This document shows, one piece after another, positions 31,795-42,119 of a stretch of DNA of 64,000 nucleotides. The position numbers were made by a program, and so were the translations under genes. How positions within the stretch are numbered: the first letter of the stretch is position 1; every line of letters starts with the position of its first letter. The stretch spans positions 558,001 to 622,000 of the forward strand of contig CAUEEP010000901.1 in NCBI GenBank assembly GCA_958450365.1, in the 5' to 3' direction. Origin of the DNA: Mesorhabditis belari (taxonomy: Eukaryota; Nematoda; Chromadorea; Rhabditida; Rhabditidae). The notes under the pieces were generated by a model that was given only the letters and a program-made list of their open reading frames with translations, did no database searches and was not told the DNA's origin.

Positions 31795-31915
31795 TACTCT
31801 TCACAATTCTATTTCTTGCTTAAAAACGTTTTTGAGCACTTTTGTGTACAGTTTTCAAATCTTTCTATAAAAGAGACTTTCACAAAGCAAATTTCCAGAA
31901 TGACTCTCTTTTAGC
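31795..31915 (+). repeat. Duplicate 5' end of the Str/Srj-like gene
   Basis: TCTTCACAATTCTATTTCTTG, then ACAGTTTTCAAATCTTTCT, ATAAAAGAGACTTTCAC and AATTTCCAGAATGACTCTC match the sequence that ends at the real start codon at 32562. The copy breaks off after about four codons. It has no MITE, so it records the promoter before insertion. A further, shorter relative lies at 31300-31360. Confidence 0.8.
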
Positions 31916-31992
31916 TTTTAAGCGCCTTTTAGAGAGCTTGAGTTTGTGGTATTGACTTGAGTCAATGCATAACTCAAGATTATTTCATTTTT

Positions 31993-32076
31993 GAGACTTA
32001 ATCGACTAGCCGAAGAAGTCTGAGACTTAATCGACTAGCCGAAGAAGTCTGAGACTTAATCGGCTAGTCGATTAAG
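31993..32076 (+). repeat. 29-bp repeat GAGACTTAATCGACTAGCCG
   Basis: Two full copies plus a partial third; the last runs into an inverted half (CGGCTAGTCGATTAAG), making a small hairpin. Confidence 0.8.
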
Positions 32077-32235
32077 GCTGAAATCCTTCATCGGCTACGA
32101 AATATATATGCGCTAAACCCTTTTAAATGTACCTTAAAGTCACCAAAAATCGCATTTTTTTTATCAATTCCACTCTCTTCACAATTCTATTTCTTGATTA
32201 AAAACGTTTTTAAGGATTTTTTTTTTGTTCTCACT

Positions 32236-32505
32236 TACCGTAAATACTGTAATAGTACCGCACCCCCATAATGACAGTGCGGAGTGTTGCGTAGTCTAGC
32301 TTTGAACGAGTTTTTCTCGACACTGGTTTATGCTACAATGCGCGCTTAGGTATCAAAAAATAGCCCTGAGTTTCAGCTATTTTTTGACACCAAAAACGCA
32401 TTTTTTGAAAGTACGGGCGCTTTGAAAAAAATGAAATACTAAAAAACTTTTGCGACTACGCGACTGTACGAGGGCGGTGGGGGTACTATTACAGGATTTA
32501 CGGTA
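32236..32505. mobile_element. MITE in the promoter of the Str/Srj-like gene, 270 bp
   Basis: Ends TACCGTAAATACTGTAATAG and its complement CTATTACAGGATTTACGGTA. The interior has a hairpin (CAAAAAATAGC and GCTATTTTTTG) and CTTTTGCGACTACGCGA. It is about 57 bp upstream of the ATG. Related copies at 44620-44887 and 45009-45204. Confidence 0.85.
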
Positions 32506-32526
32506 TGTAACAGTTTTCAAATCTTT

Positions 32527-32561
32527 GTATAAAAGAAACTTTCACAAGGCAAATTTCCAGA
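32527..32561 (+). promoter_or_regulatory. TATA-like box and trans-splice-type acceptor before the Str/Srj-like start
   Basis: TATAAAAG lies about 30 bp upstream of TTTCCAG|A, which directly precedes the ATG at 32562. Both are conserved in the duplicate at 31.8 kb. The acceptor fits spliced-leader addition, known in nematodes; whether it is used is inference. Confidence 0.45.
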
Positions 32562-35500
32562 ATGACTCTCAACTCGATCCTTCTCGCATACCAAGATTTC
32601 AATGGGATTTTCGGAATAATCATGAATTTATTATTATTGGGATTGATCGTCACGGAAAGGGAATTCAACGATCGTGGATATAAAACGATTATGATGATAA
32701 TCACTGGATATAATATTTATTATAGTATCTTGCACACGTACTTGAAAATGGTAAGTGATTGAGTTGGAACTAGGGCAGATCAACAAACTTGTCGCCTGGA
32801 CTCGAACCCCCGACCTTTCGCTTACCGGGCAAGCGGGCACCGGGCAAGCGGGCACCGGGCAAGCGGGCACCGGGCAAGCGGGCACCGGGCAAGCGGGCAC
32901 CGGGCAAGCGGGCACCGGGCAAGCGGGCACCGGGCAAGCGGGCACCGGGCAAGCGGGCACCGGGCAAGCGGGCACCGGGCAAGCGGGCACCGGGCAAGCG
33001 GGCACCGGGCAAGCGGGCACCGGGCAAGCGGGCACCGGGCAAGCGGGCACCGGGCAAGCGTGCTAGCCATTACACCGCAACTTGGTCTCCTTTACTCTAG
33101 AGTAAAGGAGATCAAGTTGCGGTGTAAGTTACTTTACAGGAGGAAAGTTACTTTACTCTAGAGTTAACTTTCCTCCTCTCTGGACAAGACGCACCCCAGG
33201 TCTATAAATCGAAAAGTGTAGAACCGTCTCGTCCACAGTGGATGGAAGTTAACTCTCTCTGGAGTAAGTGAGATCAAGTTCGTTGTCGTCTAATGGCTAG
33301 CACAGTTGTCCGGTAAGTGAAAGGTCGCGGGTTCGAGTCCCGGCGACAAGTTTTTGATCTGCTCTAGTTCCAACTATTGTTTAAGCACCGGGAGAAAGGG
33401 TTGAATCAACTCAAATTTGTTTTTTTCAAACTCTAGCTCTTTAAAACTGCTACCGTATCCCATAATGTTACAGTAATCTAAGTCGTCGTAAAGATTACTG
33501 TAACACCAACTAAGTTGCTTATAAGAAAGAAGTATTTACAAAGATATGTATAAGGAGATCTTTGGAGATCTATCTAAGGAGATCTTTGCTGAGTTATGAT
33601 AGCTGAGTAGGTCGAAAATTTAAAGTTAAAGCTCCTTGGTTCAGTAAGAATTGAGATAACTAGACAACTCATACAGATTACTTCAATTGTATAGCATTGA
33701 TTGTTTAAAGCTTTTTCCATTTCCCAATCTCAGGAATTCATCGTCGATTCGTATGGTTTCCTCGAGGTTTCAACTAGAGTCGCTCCTCACGGTTTCTTCA
33801 TCGGCTATTTATCGGCTCTTCTTTATGTGCACGCTTTCACTTGCTCAGTTCTCTTATTAGCCCTTCATTGTCTGTATCGATATGTGCGAGTCACTGGGTG
33901 AGTTGAAATCCGAGGAAGTCAAACAAGAAATCAAAAAAGACAAGTTGACATTGAGAAGCTTTTAGCAGTCATAGTTTTATAGCTTTAAGCTTTCAAAGTT
34001 TTTTTATTTTCTTTTTTTTCTTAAAAGATTTCTTAAAAATTTTCAGTCAATGGTCATTTCTATTCGATACGAAAAAGGGTTTATTTTTTGTTTTTCTTGG
34101 GAGTTGCTCGTTGAGTGCAATTTGGATGATTATGGTTCATGTTTTCTATCAAGTAAGGCTAATTTTAAGCAAAACTTTTCTAAAAACAAAGTTACAACTA
34201 TCGTAAGGTCATAAGGAATTTTAACATTTCAAAAACTATTAGGTTGGCAACTTAATAATGACGCGTCACTACTTAACATGTTTTTTGTAATTTCAAGCGC
34301 CGTTTTTTCCCTCTTTTTTGCATATATACAAAGTAAAAGATGTCTACATAAATAACATTTAGTGCTCCAAATTTCAACATTTGCTTTTTGGCAAAAAATG
34401 GAGGACAAAAAATTCCGTATTCGAGCTTCATTGTTCTACGATTTTAAACAAGGAAAATCACCAGCTGAATCTCATCGCACGATCATCACTGTTTTTGGGG
34501 AGGAAAGTATACACATTCCGCAATGTCAACGATGGTTTCAAAGATTCCAAGGCGGCGATGAAAGCCTCGTAGACGAGCCACACCAAGGACATCCTCCAGA
34601 AGTGGTCGACGATGACTTGCTCGCCTTAATTGAAGATTGCCCAACACTCACCGTTCGTGAGTTGGCAGAAATATTTGAAGTATCCCATATGACAATCGAA
34701 AACTATTTACACAAACTTGGGAAAAGAATCGAGTTGGAAAATGGGTTCCTCACGAACTGACCCAAAGCAACAAAATGTCGCCTCAATTTTGCTACAAAAA
34801 TGTAAATCAAACGACTTTTTTTCACAGGGTTTTGACTTCTGACGAAATGTGGATCAACTACGAGAACGTTAAACGCAAAAATCAATGGCTATCTGCTGGG
34901 CAGACCCCTTAAACCACTCCCAAACCTGATATCCATGGGAAGAAGATAATGCTCTGTTGCTGGTGGAACTTCAAGGGATTGGTGCATTATGAAGTGCTGA
35001 AACCTGGCCAAACCGTCGATGCTGATCTTTATTCGAAGCAATTAATGAGAGTTAACGAGTCTTTGAAGAAATTGGGGCTCAAACCGGAGAGAGTCAGATT
35101 TTTACACGACAAAACCTCACACTGCAAAGATCACTTATAAGAAAATCGAGGAACTTGGCTGGAAAGTTTTGCCCCACGCGTCTTATTCACCTGATCTGGC
35201 TCCTTCAGATTACTTTTTGTTTCGGTCGCTGAAGCACTTTTTGGAGGGAGAAAAGTTCGATGATCATGCTCAGGTCATAAAAGCAGTGAATGACTACTTC
35301 GCCTCAAAAACTCCCAAGTTCTTCGAGGATGGGATCCGGGATTTGCGCAGAAGATGGGAAGAAGTCATAGATACTAATGGAGAATACCTTTCGAATTGAA
35401 AGCTCTTCTTTTGTGTTTTTTTAAAATAAATGATTTGTTACCTAAACGCGTCATTATTAAGTTGCCAACCTAATAGATGAGGAATGTTGCTCTCGATCTT

Positions 35501-38500
35501 TGGACTAAAGTATGTTCCTAGCGAGTAAGTAACTAGTAATTACTTGAGTAAAATTGTATTGTATTCAAATCCAGATTTCAATGCGAAATTTGTGAGGGAA
35601 TTTGTGAGGGAATTTTCATAGAGAATTTGTTCTAGAGGATAAAATTTGCGAACTTATTTTGAAAAAGATTAACAATTAGATTAGATTAGAATTAGATTAG
35701 ATTAGAATTAGATTAGATTAGAATTAGATTAGATTAAAATTTCACAAATAAATATTCAGCCAACCGATCTCCGGGCGATCACCGTTCGCGATGAGTTGAC
35801 GCCAATTCTCGGCAACCTAAACACCACCGAATGGAGCTTTGTTGGGCCACTTTATTGGGTAAAAATGCTAGCAAAATGCTAGATAATCTTGCTAGCATTT
35901 TTAATATTTATCTATACAGTACCCGAATTAAGTAAACACTCCACAAATAAGTGCACATTTGGCGCCCAAACATTTGGGAAATCCCATTGTTGAGTGGATG
36001 AGACTTTGAGGGTACTTGGCACTCCGCCTGAAAGAAAAATTAGATAAGATTTGCTAGCTAATAACATTTTTATATGCTAATTTTAATATACAAGTAAATA
36101 AAATTTAACCTGGATATTCCAATACGCGATTTGCTTCCAGATACTTTCGGTATCTGGAAGATACAGATCCAGATCCAGATCCAGATCCAGATCCAGATCC
36201 AGATCCAGATCCAGATCCAGATCCAGATCCAGATCCAGATCCAGATCCAGATCCAGATACAGATCCAGATCCAGATCCAGATCCAGATCCAGATACAGAT
36301 CCAGATACAGATCCAGATCCAGATCCAGATCCAGATCCAGATCCAGATACAGATCCAGATACAGATACAGATACAGATTCTATAAGATCTAGGTTCTTAT
36401 AGAATCCTCATTTTAGTACAAATTCCCAAACGAAAAGACGCAAATCTTCTGGGGAGTGATCATCGGATCGATGGGAGTGTCGGCTCTTTGTGGAACTGTT
36501 TATGCAATCGTTTGTGTCACAGGATTCAAATTGTAAGTCTTTTACATCTTTATATTCAGTTAATAAGAGAAATTTCGATATTTCTTTATCGCAAAATCGA
36601 TTACGAGCACCAAAGCGAAACGAATGCAAACCGAGCTGTTGAAGATGTTGTTGGCACAGGTTTTTTTTGCATAAATCGACAAAGTTATTGAAATTTACTT
36701 AATAAGTAGATTACTGTAGCATATCAAAATTTTAGTCGCATTTTAATAAGTGAGTGAGATTTTTAAGTAAACTAGCTTGAATGAGGAATTGCAAAGGCAA
36801 CACTTGATAACTTTTTCGAACACCGCTTCTCTAAAGTTTACCTGGTTTCTGTAATCCTTAAAACCCAATAAATGTTACCGTAACAAAGTAAAGTAAGGAA
36901 TGGAAAAGCAAAAATTTCCGGCGAGGGGGTTGAACTCTCAACCCTTTCTTGCTTTGTCTAACGTCTAGCGACTGAGGCAGAGGCATAGCCAAGATTTCGT
37001 GACTTTCAGTTTAACTCCTCCTCAAGGCTATCCCCGATTCGCGACCAAGGGATTATATTTTTTAAAGATTTCAGGCTACAAAACTGTTTAAACAATGGCT
37101 CGAGTTTTTTGCATTTTAGTGCAAAAATTTCGATAGAGAAGAAAGAGGGAATACAAGGGGGAAGAGAAAGGAAGAAAGAGAAAGAGAGAAAGAGAAAGAA
37201 AGAAAGAGAAAGAAAGAAAGAGGAAGGAAGAAAGAGAAAGAAAGGAAGAGAAGAGAAAGAAAGAGAAAGAAAGAAAGAAGGAGAAAGAAAGAAAGAGAAG
37301 GACCCATTTTTGTGGTCGTAAGGACTACGTTCTACAACTCTACGATCTAAATCATACCGTAACCCTTACCCCATAATGCTACCGTACACGACTACGTTGG
37401 CATACGGTAATCTAGGGATATAAAGATGTATAGAAAAAGTTAGAGGGTTACGGTAGCATGTTTTAGTCAGATATCTGAGTCGTTATTCGGAAAAGGTTGT
37501 TGTTAGATTGTTGGATATTCATGGCTAAGGAAAACTTTGAAATAAACTAAAGTTACGACTAGATTATATGAATATATTTCTTTCAGACAATCGCTCCCAC
37601 AATCTGCGAGTATCTTGTCTGTTTCGCTGTCATTTGGGGTCCATTCTTGCAAGCCTTCGGAGTACCGGTGGCCGATTTTGCGAGATGTGGCCCAGTAATC
37701 ATCTCACAGTATCCCGTTGCTGAAGCTTTTCTTGTAATCTTCATGTTCAAGGTTTGTTCATTTGTTCAAGCAGTTTTTTTCATCTAAACATCAAGATCAA
37801 AGGCACAATTTTTACATCCACTTCACTGATTTTCTGTTTTTTTAGAGTTAATCACAAAATTTCCGCGTCAATAAGCAAAATCGGTGCGAATAGGAAACTG
37901 CCGTACTTGGAAAGAATAGGAAACTGCCGTACTTGATGTTTCGTGGGGAAATGAGCTTTGTTTTCTAGCTTTGAGCTCTAGGGATATGATGAAACAAAAG
38001 ATAAAATGAGTGCTATGAAATGAAAAGCATAAATGAGTGTAGACGAGTGACCGAATCGACCAAAACAACCGAAATCCCGAAAAAGGTTCAGGACAAAAAT
38101 TTTCAGAGCTCAGTGAAATAGTTTAGTTGGTAGACTTAATGAAATGAATAGCTCCAATCGATTCCCCGACCCCGAAAACCCTCGGGTTCAAATTTTCAGC
38201 TAAATATCTTCTTTTTGTATCATCTAAATCTAAAGAGAAATCCTCTATGTGAAGGAATTTAAGGTGTTCTTTGTGCGGCAGCGTAATGGCTTCCCATCTG
38301 GCACACTTCCCCGATACATAAGTGTTTCCTTCTTGAATCCGAAAAGCAAAATAATAGTCAGCGATTGTGCAGGTGTCTCCCTCGCTATGCCCAAATTTTA
38401 TGGAATCAATTTTTATGCCTGGAATTTGTGCCTGTATTTTTGCTACAAATTTTGCAGCCTGACAAACCACTGTATTACTTAAACCAGGAAAACAGTGCCT

Positions 38501-38965
38501 TCTGACTTGTCTTGTCTCTTGATTCTCTCAGGATTGTCTGGTTCAATCAAACTCTGTTTAGATATCCTATAAAAGCCTGAAATCCTCTGTAGACTATAGA
38601 AAAAGTTAAAATTAATATTATTTTTCGTTAAAGTTATAAAGTATTCATTTAAAAGTCAAATTTTAAGATATCAAAAGGTACTGTAGGACAGGTCAGGGTA
38701 ATGGTAGTTTCTCTGACTTACTGTATCTCTGAGTAAGTTAGCTTTTTGAGCTTTTGTAATTGTTTAGCACCAAAAATCACTTTCTGATATTGATGAAAAC
38801 GCGATTCTTTTTTAGAACTATCGTCGTCGTTTCCTTCGTTCTTTGGCCTGTATTCGATGTATTCCCTTGCAATCAGATACCGTTTATTCAATCAGCAAAG
38901 ATAAACCATCGACACTGAAGGAAAGAATCACAACAAAAGAGCCAAAGATATCCTCAAGTACATAA
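32562..38965 (+). CDS. Serpentine chemoreceptor, Str/Srj-like, 346 aa
   Basis: Eight exons in phase: 32562-32750, 33734-33897, 34047-34152, 35760-35858, 36417-36532, 36608-36659, 37587-37751, 38816-38965 (TAA). Features fit the Str superfamily: helix 1 with MNLLLLGLIVTE, HCLYRYVRVTG at the end of helix 3 (YRY 111-113, DRY-like), an extracellular stretch RDELTPILG...FVGPLYW, KAKRMQTELLKMLLAQ before helix 6, and QYPVAEAFLVIFMFKNYRRR leading into the tail, which ends in Lys/Ser-rich sequence. The family acts as GPCRs at sensory cilia; the ligand is unknown. Introns are very unequal: intron 5 is 75 bp, while introns 1, 3, 4, 6 and 7 are 0.55-1.6 kb and loaded with tRNA-like copies, a mariner and satellites. 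No disabling mutation was found. Exon 8 is duplicated at 58.0 kb. Confidence 0.9.
32788..33081 (-). pseudogene. tRNA-like gene with a 16-fold expanded anticodon arm
   Basis: Minus-strand order: GTTGCGG, TGTAATGGCTAGCAC (D-arm region), then CGCTTGCCCGGT repeated, then AAGCGAAAGGTC and GGGGGTTCGAGTCCAGG (T arm), CGACAAG. With one repeat unit this is a 66-70-nt tRNA matching the plus-strand copy at 33282. The first CGCTT and final AAGCG would make a perfect five-pair anticodon stem around GCCCGGT. The extra 15-bp units lie exactly inside that stem-loop. It cannot give a normal tRNA. Confidence 0.7.
32824..33060 (-). repeat. 15-bp minisatellite (GCCCGCTTGCCCGGT)x16
   Basis: About 16 units in 237 bp with no mismatch, on the minus strand of a tRNA-like gene. 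GC content is far above the surroundings. It opens frames on both strands purely by periodicity (15 is divisible by 3). Confidence 0.95.
33282..33351 (+). tRNA. tRNA-like gene, intact outline (loop CCGGTAA)
   Basis: Acceptor GTTGTCG against CGACAAG pairs in six of seven positions. The T arm GCGGG/CCCGG pairs in four of five around TTCGAGT, and the B box is perfect. The D arm is short and its A box is one base off. The anticodon arm GTTGT/GTGAA pairs in four of five (with G-U) around CCGGTAA, placing GGT at 34-36 but C instead of U at 33. About 70 nt. It could be a divergent tRNA or a tRNA-derived repeat; the C33 argues against normal decoding. Confidence 0.45.
34239..35473 (+). mobile_element. 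Mariner (DD34D) with decayed transposase, 1235 bp
   Basis: TA-flanked ends TTAGGTTGGCAACTTAATAA and TATTAAGTTGCCAACCTAA. The plus-strand transposase is in several frames: 34381-34730 has the helix-turn-helix half (CPTLTVRELAEIFEVSHMTI), 34840-35140 has TSDEMW and LHDKTSH, and 35169-35399 has SPDLAPSDYFLF and WEEVIDTNGEYL. The second and third catalytic aspartates are the DD34D type. At least two frameshifts and one or two stops make it inactive. It lies in intron 3 of the Str/Srj-like gene, same strand. Confidence 0.85.
35475..35560 (+). repeat. 80-bp repeat shared with 22.6 kb
   Basis: Begins exactly at the mariner right-end TA. See 22605-22688. It is followed by GTGAGGGAATTT and ATTAGATTAGA tandem words to 35735. 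Confidence 0.7.
36160..36380 (+). repeat. (CAGATC)n hexamer array
   Basis: About 36 units of CCAGAT/ACAGAT in intron 4 of the Str/Srj-like gene, ending about 35 bp before exon 5. It opens long frames with QIQIQI periodicity, which are not coding. Confidence 0.95.
36915..36990 (-). pseudogene. tRNA-like sequence in intron 6 of the Str/Srj-like gene
   Basis: On the minus strand there is a near A box (TGCCTCAGTCG) and a B box GAGTTCAACCC; acceptor pairing is weak. It belongs to the same broad population of degenerate tRNA copies. Confidence 0.4.
37130..37305 (+). repeat. Purine-strand (GAAAGA)n tract
   Basis: About 170 bp of almost pure A and G on the plus strand, in intron 6 of the Str/Srj-like gene. 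It could form triplex DNA. Confidence 0.9.
38112..38200 (+). pseudogene. tRNA-like sequence in intron 7 of the Str/Srj-like gene
   Basis: A box TAGTTTAGTTGG and B box GGGTTCAAATT, separated by a longer than normal spacer; AGTGAAA pairs with TTTCA-CT at the 3' side with one bulge. Confidence 0.4.
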
Positions 38966-39552
38966 ATATTCACTATGCGTCTTTCACAGCTCAACGCCTC
39001 TCAATGGAATGTAAAAGTTTCAATGAAATATGGCATAAGACAAGAAATTCACGCCTCAAAACTCAGAAAATTGGTGAATAGATGATTATTTAATCCTTTT
39101 TGACAAAAATAGAAGTTTAAATTTGTTTTTGAGAAAGATGACTTTAAAATTTTAAGAAAATTTTCACGAATGTTTTCAAAATTGGGATTTAAACTTTGAG
39201 AAAATGCTTTTAAAAATGAAGGCAAAGGAGGCAAGAAATGGGAAAATATTACTGAAATACGTTATTGCAATAGTACACTGCATTGTACTAGTTTTCTGAA
39301 CGATAGTTGTACTGTACTAGAACCTAAGCCTGGCTATCAAAATTTGCTTTTTTTTAAGGAAAATTATAGATTTTGAAAGACTTGCAAAGACCAAATTTTT
39401 GTCAAGATCTGAAGAGTCCTTTTTAAAGTCATGATTAAATTTGAAACAAAGCTGAAAATCTTTGGTAAAATTTATTAGAGCTCTTACAGCTTATAGCCAA
39501 GTTTATTAGAAATTTATATTAGAAAAATATTGGAATATAAACTTTTCATAGA
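38500..39552 (+). repeat. Segmental duplication, copy 1 (Str exon 8 and downstream)
   Basis: Matches 57740-59093 across exon 8, its upstream intron and about 580 bp of 3' flank. The right breakpoint falls after CTTTTCATAGACAA, which at 59.08 kb is the end of the Rab coding region on the other strand. Beyond it, copy 1 continues into a tRNA fragment. Confidence 0.85.
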
Positions 39553-39554
39553 CA

Positions 39555-39581
39555 AATCGGGTTCAAATCCCGGCACCGACC
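39555..39581 (+). pseudogene. 3' fragment of a tRNA-like sequence at a duplication breakpoint
   Basis: CGGGTTCAAATCCCGGCACC followed by GACC equals the T arm and acceptor of the tRNA-like gene at 50948. The 5' two-thirds are absent because the duplicated segment ends there. Confidence 0.7.
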
Positions 39582-39770
39582 GTCTTTTGTATTCCCAGCC
39601 CCAACCCATAAAAGAACCAACGTGTCCAGCATGGCCTCAATCTGCTTTTTCCTTTCACAAACCTCAAATGATCATGAAATACGGAATATCTCTTCAGTGT
39701 CCACAATAGAAGAATGTTTCCATAAAGTGAAAGGAGTGAGCAATCCTCCATATTGAAGAGACCCACCACC

Positions 39771-39960
39771 AACCTATTTTCGAAAACTACCGTAATCAAA
39801 CCGCTAATTTACATGCAATCATCTCAATTTTTGGTATCATTCAATGAGGAATCACAAGGCTCAGGCAATCATAAAAAAATTGGGTTGATCGGTTGAAAAC
39901 TAGCGGTTTTCAACTGGCGATAATTTTTGAAAATAGGCGACATTTAGAAAACTCATTAGC
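39771..39960. mobile_element. Short MITE, ACCTATTTTCGA ends, copy 2
   Basis: ACCTATTTTCGAAAACTACC, with a complementary right end at about 39925-39955 (TTTTGAAAATAGGCG). Interior CAATTTTTGGTATCATTCA matches the inverse of copy 1 at 29.2 kb. Confidence 0.7.
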
Positions 39961-40229
39961 TAGAGAACTTTAGTTCGAATTCGATATAAGTTCCGAGAAA
40001 AATTCCAAGCAAAACTATCCCGAATAGAGTGAGCTCCTCTTGGTTAAAAACAAAAAAAATTCATTGCATAATGTCTGATTAATCACTGGATAAATGCAAA
40101 TTAGTTAATTTACCTTCAATTTCTTCCTTTCTTTCTCCTTTTTTTGCCCCTCTAGTTTTTCACCCAAAAACACTCTCTTTTGAATTAAACTCAAAGAACT
40201 CGATAATATGGTCGCAAAAGCAGAATGTA

Positions 40230-41170
40230 TTGGGTTGGTGAATTGAAAACTGCGGGCTATTGTCATACGTGACAGTTTGAGCACTTTTTTTCTAAAGAAA
40301 CCCATTTTGGTGTCAATGGAAAACTTGTAGAGAATCAAAAATTAGGCTTATATCCAGATTTTCAGAACGATTCAAAAACTGATTTTCAAGAAATACCAAA
40401 TTTACGAATTTTCACAAAACTTGCATTTTAAGCAAAACTACTAAGTGTATCTTTTTGGAAATTTGGCTATAAGCCTAATTTTTGATTCTCTACAACTTTT
40501 CTATTGACACCAAAATGGGTTTCTTTTGAAGAAAGTGCTCAAACTGGGACATCTCCAGTCCTCCATTTTTGAGTCTCACACTTGTCTCACACACAAACCA
40601 AAATCCTACTACCAAAATCCAAAATCCGACCGATTTGCACCAGAAGAAGCTCTGCGTTTTCTGGGTTATGGAGGGAGTGGTGTACAGGGAGTTGCTGGAT
40701 AGCAAGACGACCGTTAATGCAATCAAATACAGTGAACAATTGGGAAAGGTGAATGAATGAATCCCTGAAGAAGAATAGGCCCTCCAAGTCAAAGATCGTT
40801 CTCATCCACGACAACACGCGCCCTCATGTGGCAAAACTGATTAGCTCTAAAATAAACAGCCTTAGTTGGGAACTTTTGGCACATTCCCCATACAGTCCGG
40901 ACCTCGCCCCTTCTGATTACTATTTATTCGGGACCATGAGAAATGAGCTTTCGGGAGAACACTTCGATCCGGAAGAAGCAGTCAAAAATTGGCTTTGAAA
41001 GTTTTTCGATTCAAAACCAAAATCCTACTACGAAAGAGGAATCCGCAAATTGCCTGTAAAATGGGCAGAAGTCGTCAATAATAGTGGAAATTATTTGGAA
41101 TGAATTCATGGTTTTATGTTGAATAAATTTTAGTTCAAAGTCTCCGGCAGTTTTCAATTCACCAACCCAA
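40230..41170 (+). mobile_element. Mariner (DD34D, TTGGGTTGGTGAATTG family) with partial transposase, 941 bp
   Basis: TA-flanked. The first 350 bp are the palindromic MITE core. The plus-strand remainder codes the second half of the transposase: VMEGVVYRELLDSKTTVNA, LIHDNTRPHVAKL, YSPDLAPSDYYLF, then HFDPEEAVKNWL, a stop, and [12 protein letters not shown]. Thirty-four residues separate the second and third aspartates. It needs a frame shift near 40750 and has a TGA at 40996. It is the longest member in this window and the likely source of the 520-bp MITEs at 6.4, 46.7 and 53.2 kb. Confidence 0.85.
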
Positions 41171-41396
41171 TAGATATAGGCAATGTAAAGGAGAAAGTTT
41201 TAATATCTTCCATTAAATTAATATCTCTTTCTCGTTAGTATGTCGTCTAATCATCATCTTAGATACGAATTTGGAAACTAGAATTATTTGTGAGTTTATT
41301 TATCAAATTTTGGGGCAACAAGACTCACCCTGTACAATTTACGGACAACTTTCATCAAAGCCTCCGCAATAAAGTACTGATAAGTTTAAATTCAGA

Positions 41397-42115
41397 CATT
41401 TCTCTACTTTTCAAATTTTAAATCATAAATCATTTTCTGCAATGTTTCTGTGTGCATATCAGCCGTAAATCAAAGTGATTTTCGATTCATTTATAACTTA
41501 TTGAGTATAACTTTTGATCACTTCGAAAATCAATTTCTTGTTCTGAAAACAATTTTCCGCGGACCGCAATGGGGAAAATCTCGGTTTGGTTCTTTTTTTG
41601 TAGAGATTTGGTTTCTTTTCGGTACAGATTTGGTTCCTTTTCTCTACAGATTTGGTTTCTTTTCGGTACAGATTTAGTTCTTTCTCTCGACAGATTTGGT
41701 TCCTTTTCTCTACAGATTTGGTTTCTTTTCTCTACAGATTTCGTTACTTTTCTCTACAGATTTGGTTTCTTTTCTCTACAGATTTGGTTTCTTTTCTCTA
41801 CAGATTTGGTTCCTTTTCTCTACAGATTTGGTTTCTTTTCGGTACAGATTTGGTTCTTTCTCTCGACAGATTTGGTTCCTTCTCTCGAAAGATTTCGTTA
41901 CTTTTCTCTACAGATTTGGTTTCTTTTCAGATTGGCGACAAAAGCGAAAGTTTAAATTCAAAGATTCCTCTACTTTTCAAATTTTAAATCATAAATCATT
42001 TTCTGCAATGTTTCTGTGTGCATATCAGCCGTAAATCAAAGTGATCAGGGTATTCACAGTATTTTCGATTCATTTATAACTTATTGCGTATAACTTTCGA
42101 TCACTTCTGAGTGAT
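41397..42115 (+). repeat. Direct duplication enclosing a 22-bp satellite
   Basis: CTACTTTTCAAATTTTAAAT through CGTAAATCAAAGTGAT at 41402-41483 recurs at 41964-42044, one copy on each side of the satellite. Confidence 0.8.
41590..41932 (+). repeat. 22-bp satellite (ACAGATTTGGTTTCTTTTCT)n
   Basis: About 15 units, variants TTTCGGT, TTTCTCT and TCTCTCG. It is intergenic between the Str/Srj-like gene and the Sri/Srh-like gene A. The same unit, inverted, sits in CHK intron 8 at 20.1 kb. Confidence 0.9.
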
Positions 42116-42119
42116 TCAC

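Larger units (their letters stand above)
32764..33375. repeat. Head-to-head inverted pair of tRNA-like genes in intron 1 of the Str/Srj-like gene
   Basis: GTTGGAACTAGGGCAGATCA at 32764 reappears inverted at about 33352-33375, so the flanks as well as the tRNA-like bodies are inverted copies. Between them is a near-perfect 42-bp palindrome at 33077-33118 centred on CTAGAG (ACTTGGTCTCCTTTACT and its complement), and CTTTACTCTAGAGTTAAC-type words to 33200. Confidence 0.8.

Noticed and set aside
32634..33100. Repeated PACPV, AGTGQ and LPGAR frames
   Set aside because: All come from the 15-bp minisatellite, open on both strands because 15 is divisible by three.
36131..36385. (Gln-Ile)n open frame
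   Set aside because: Hexamer microsatellite in an intron; no start context or splice support.
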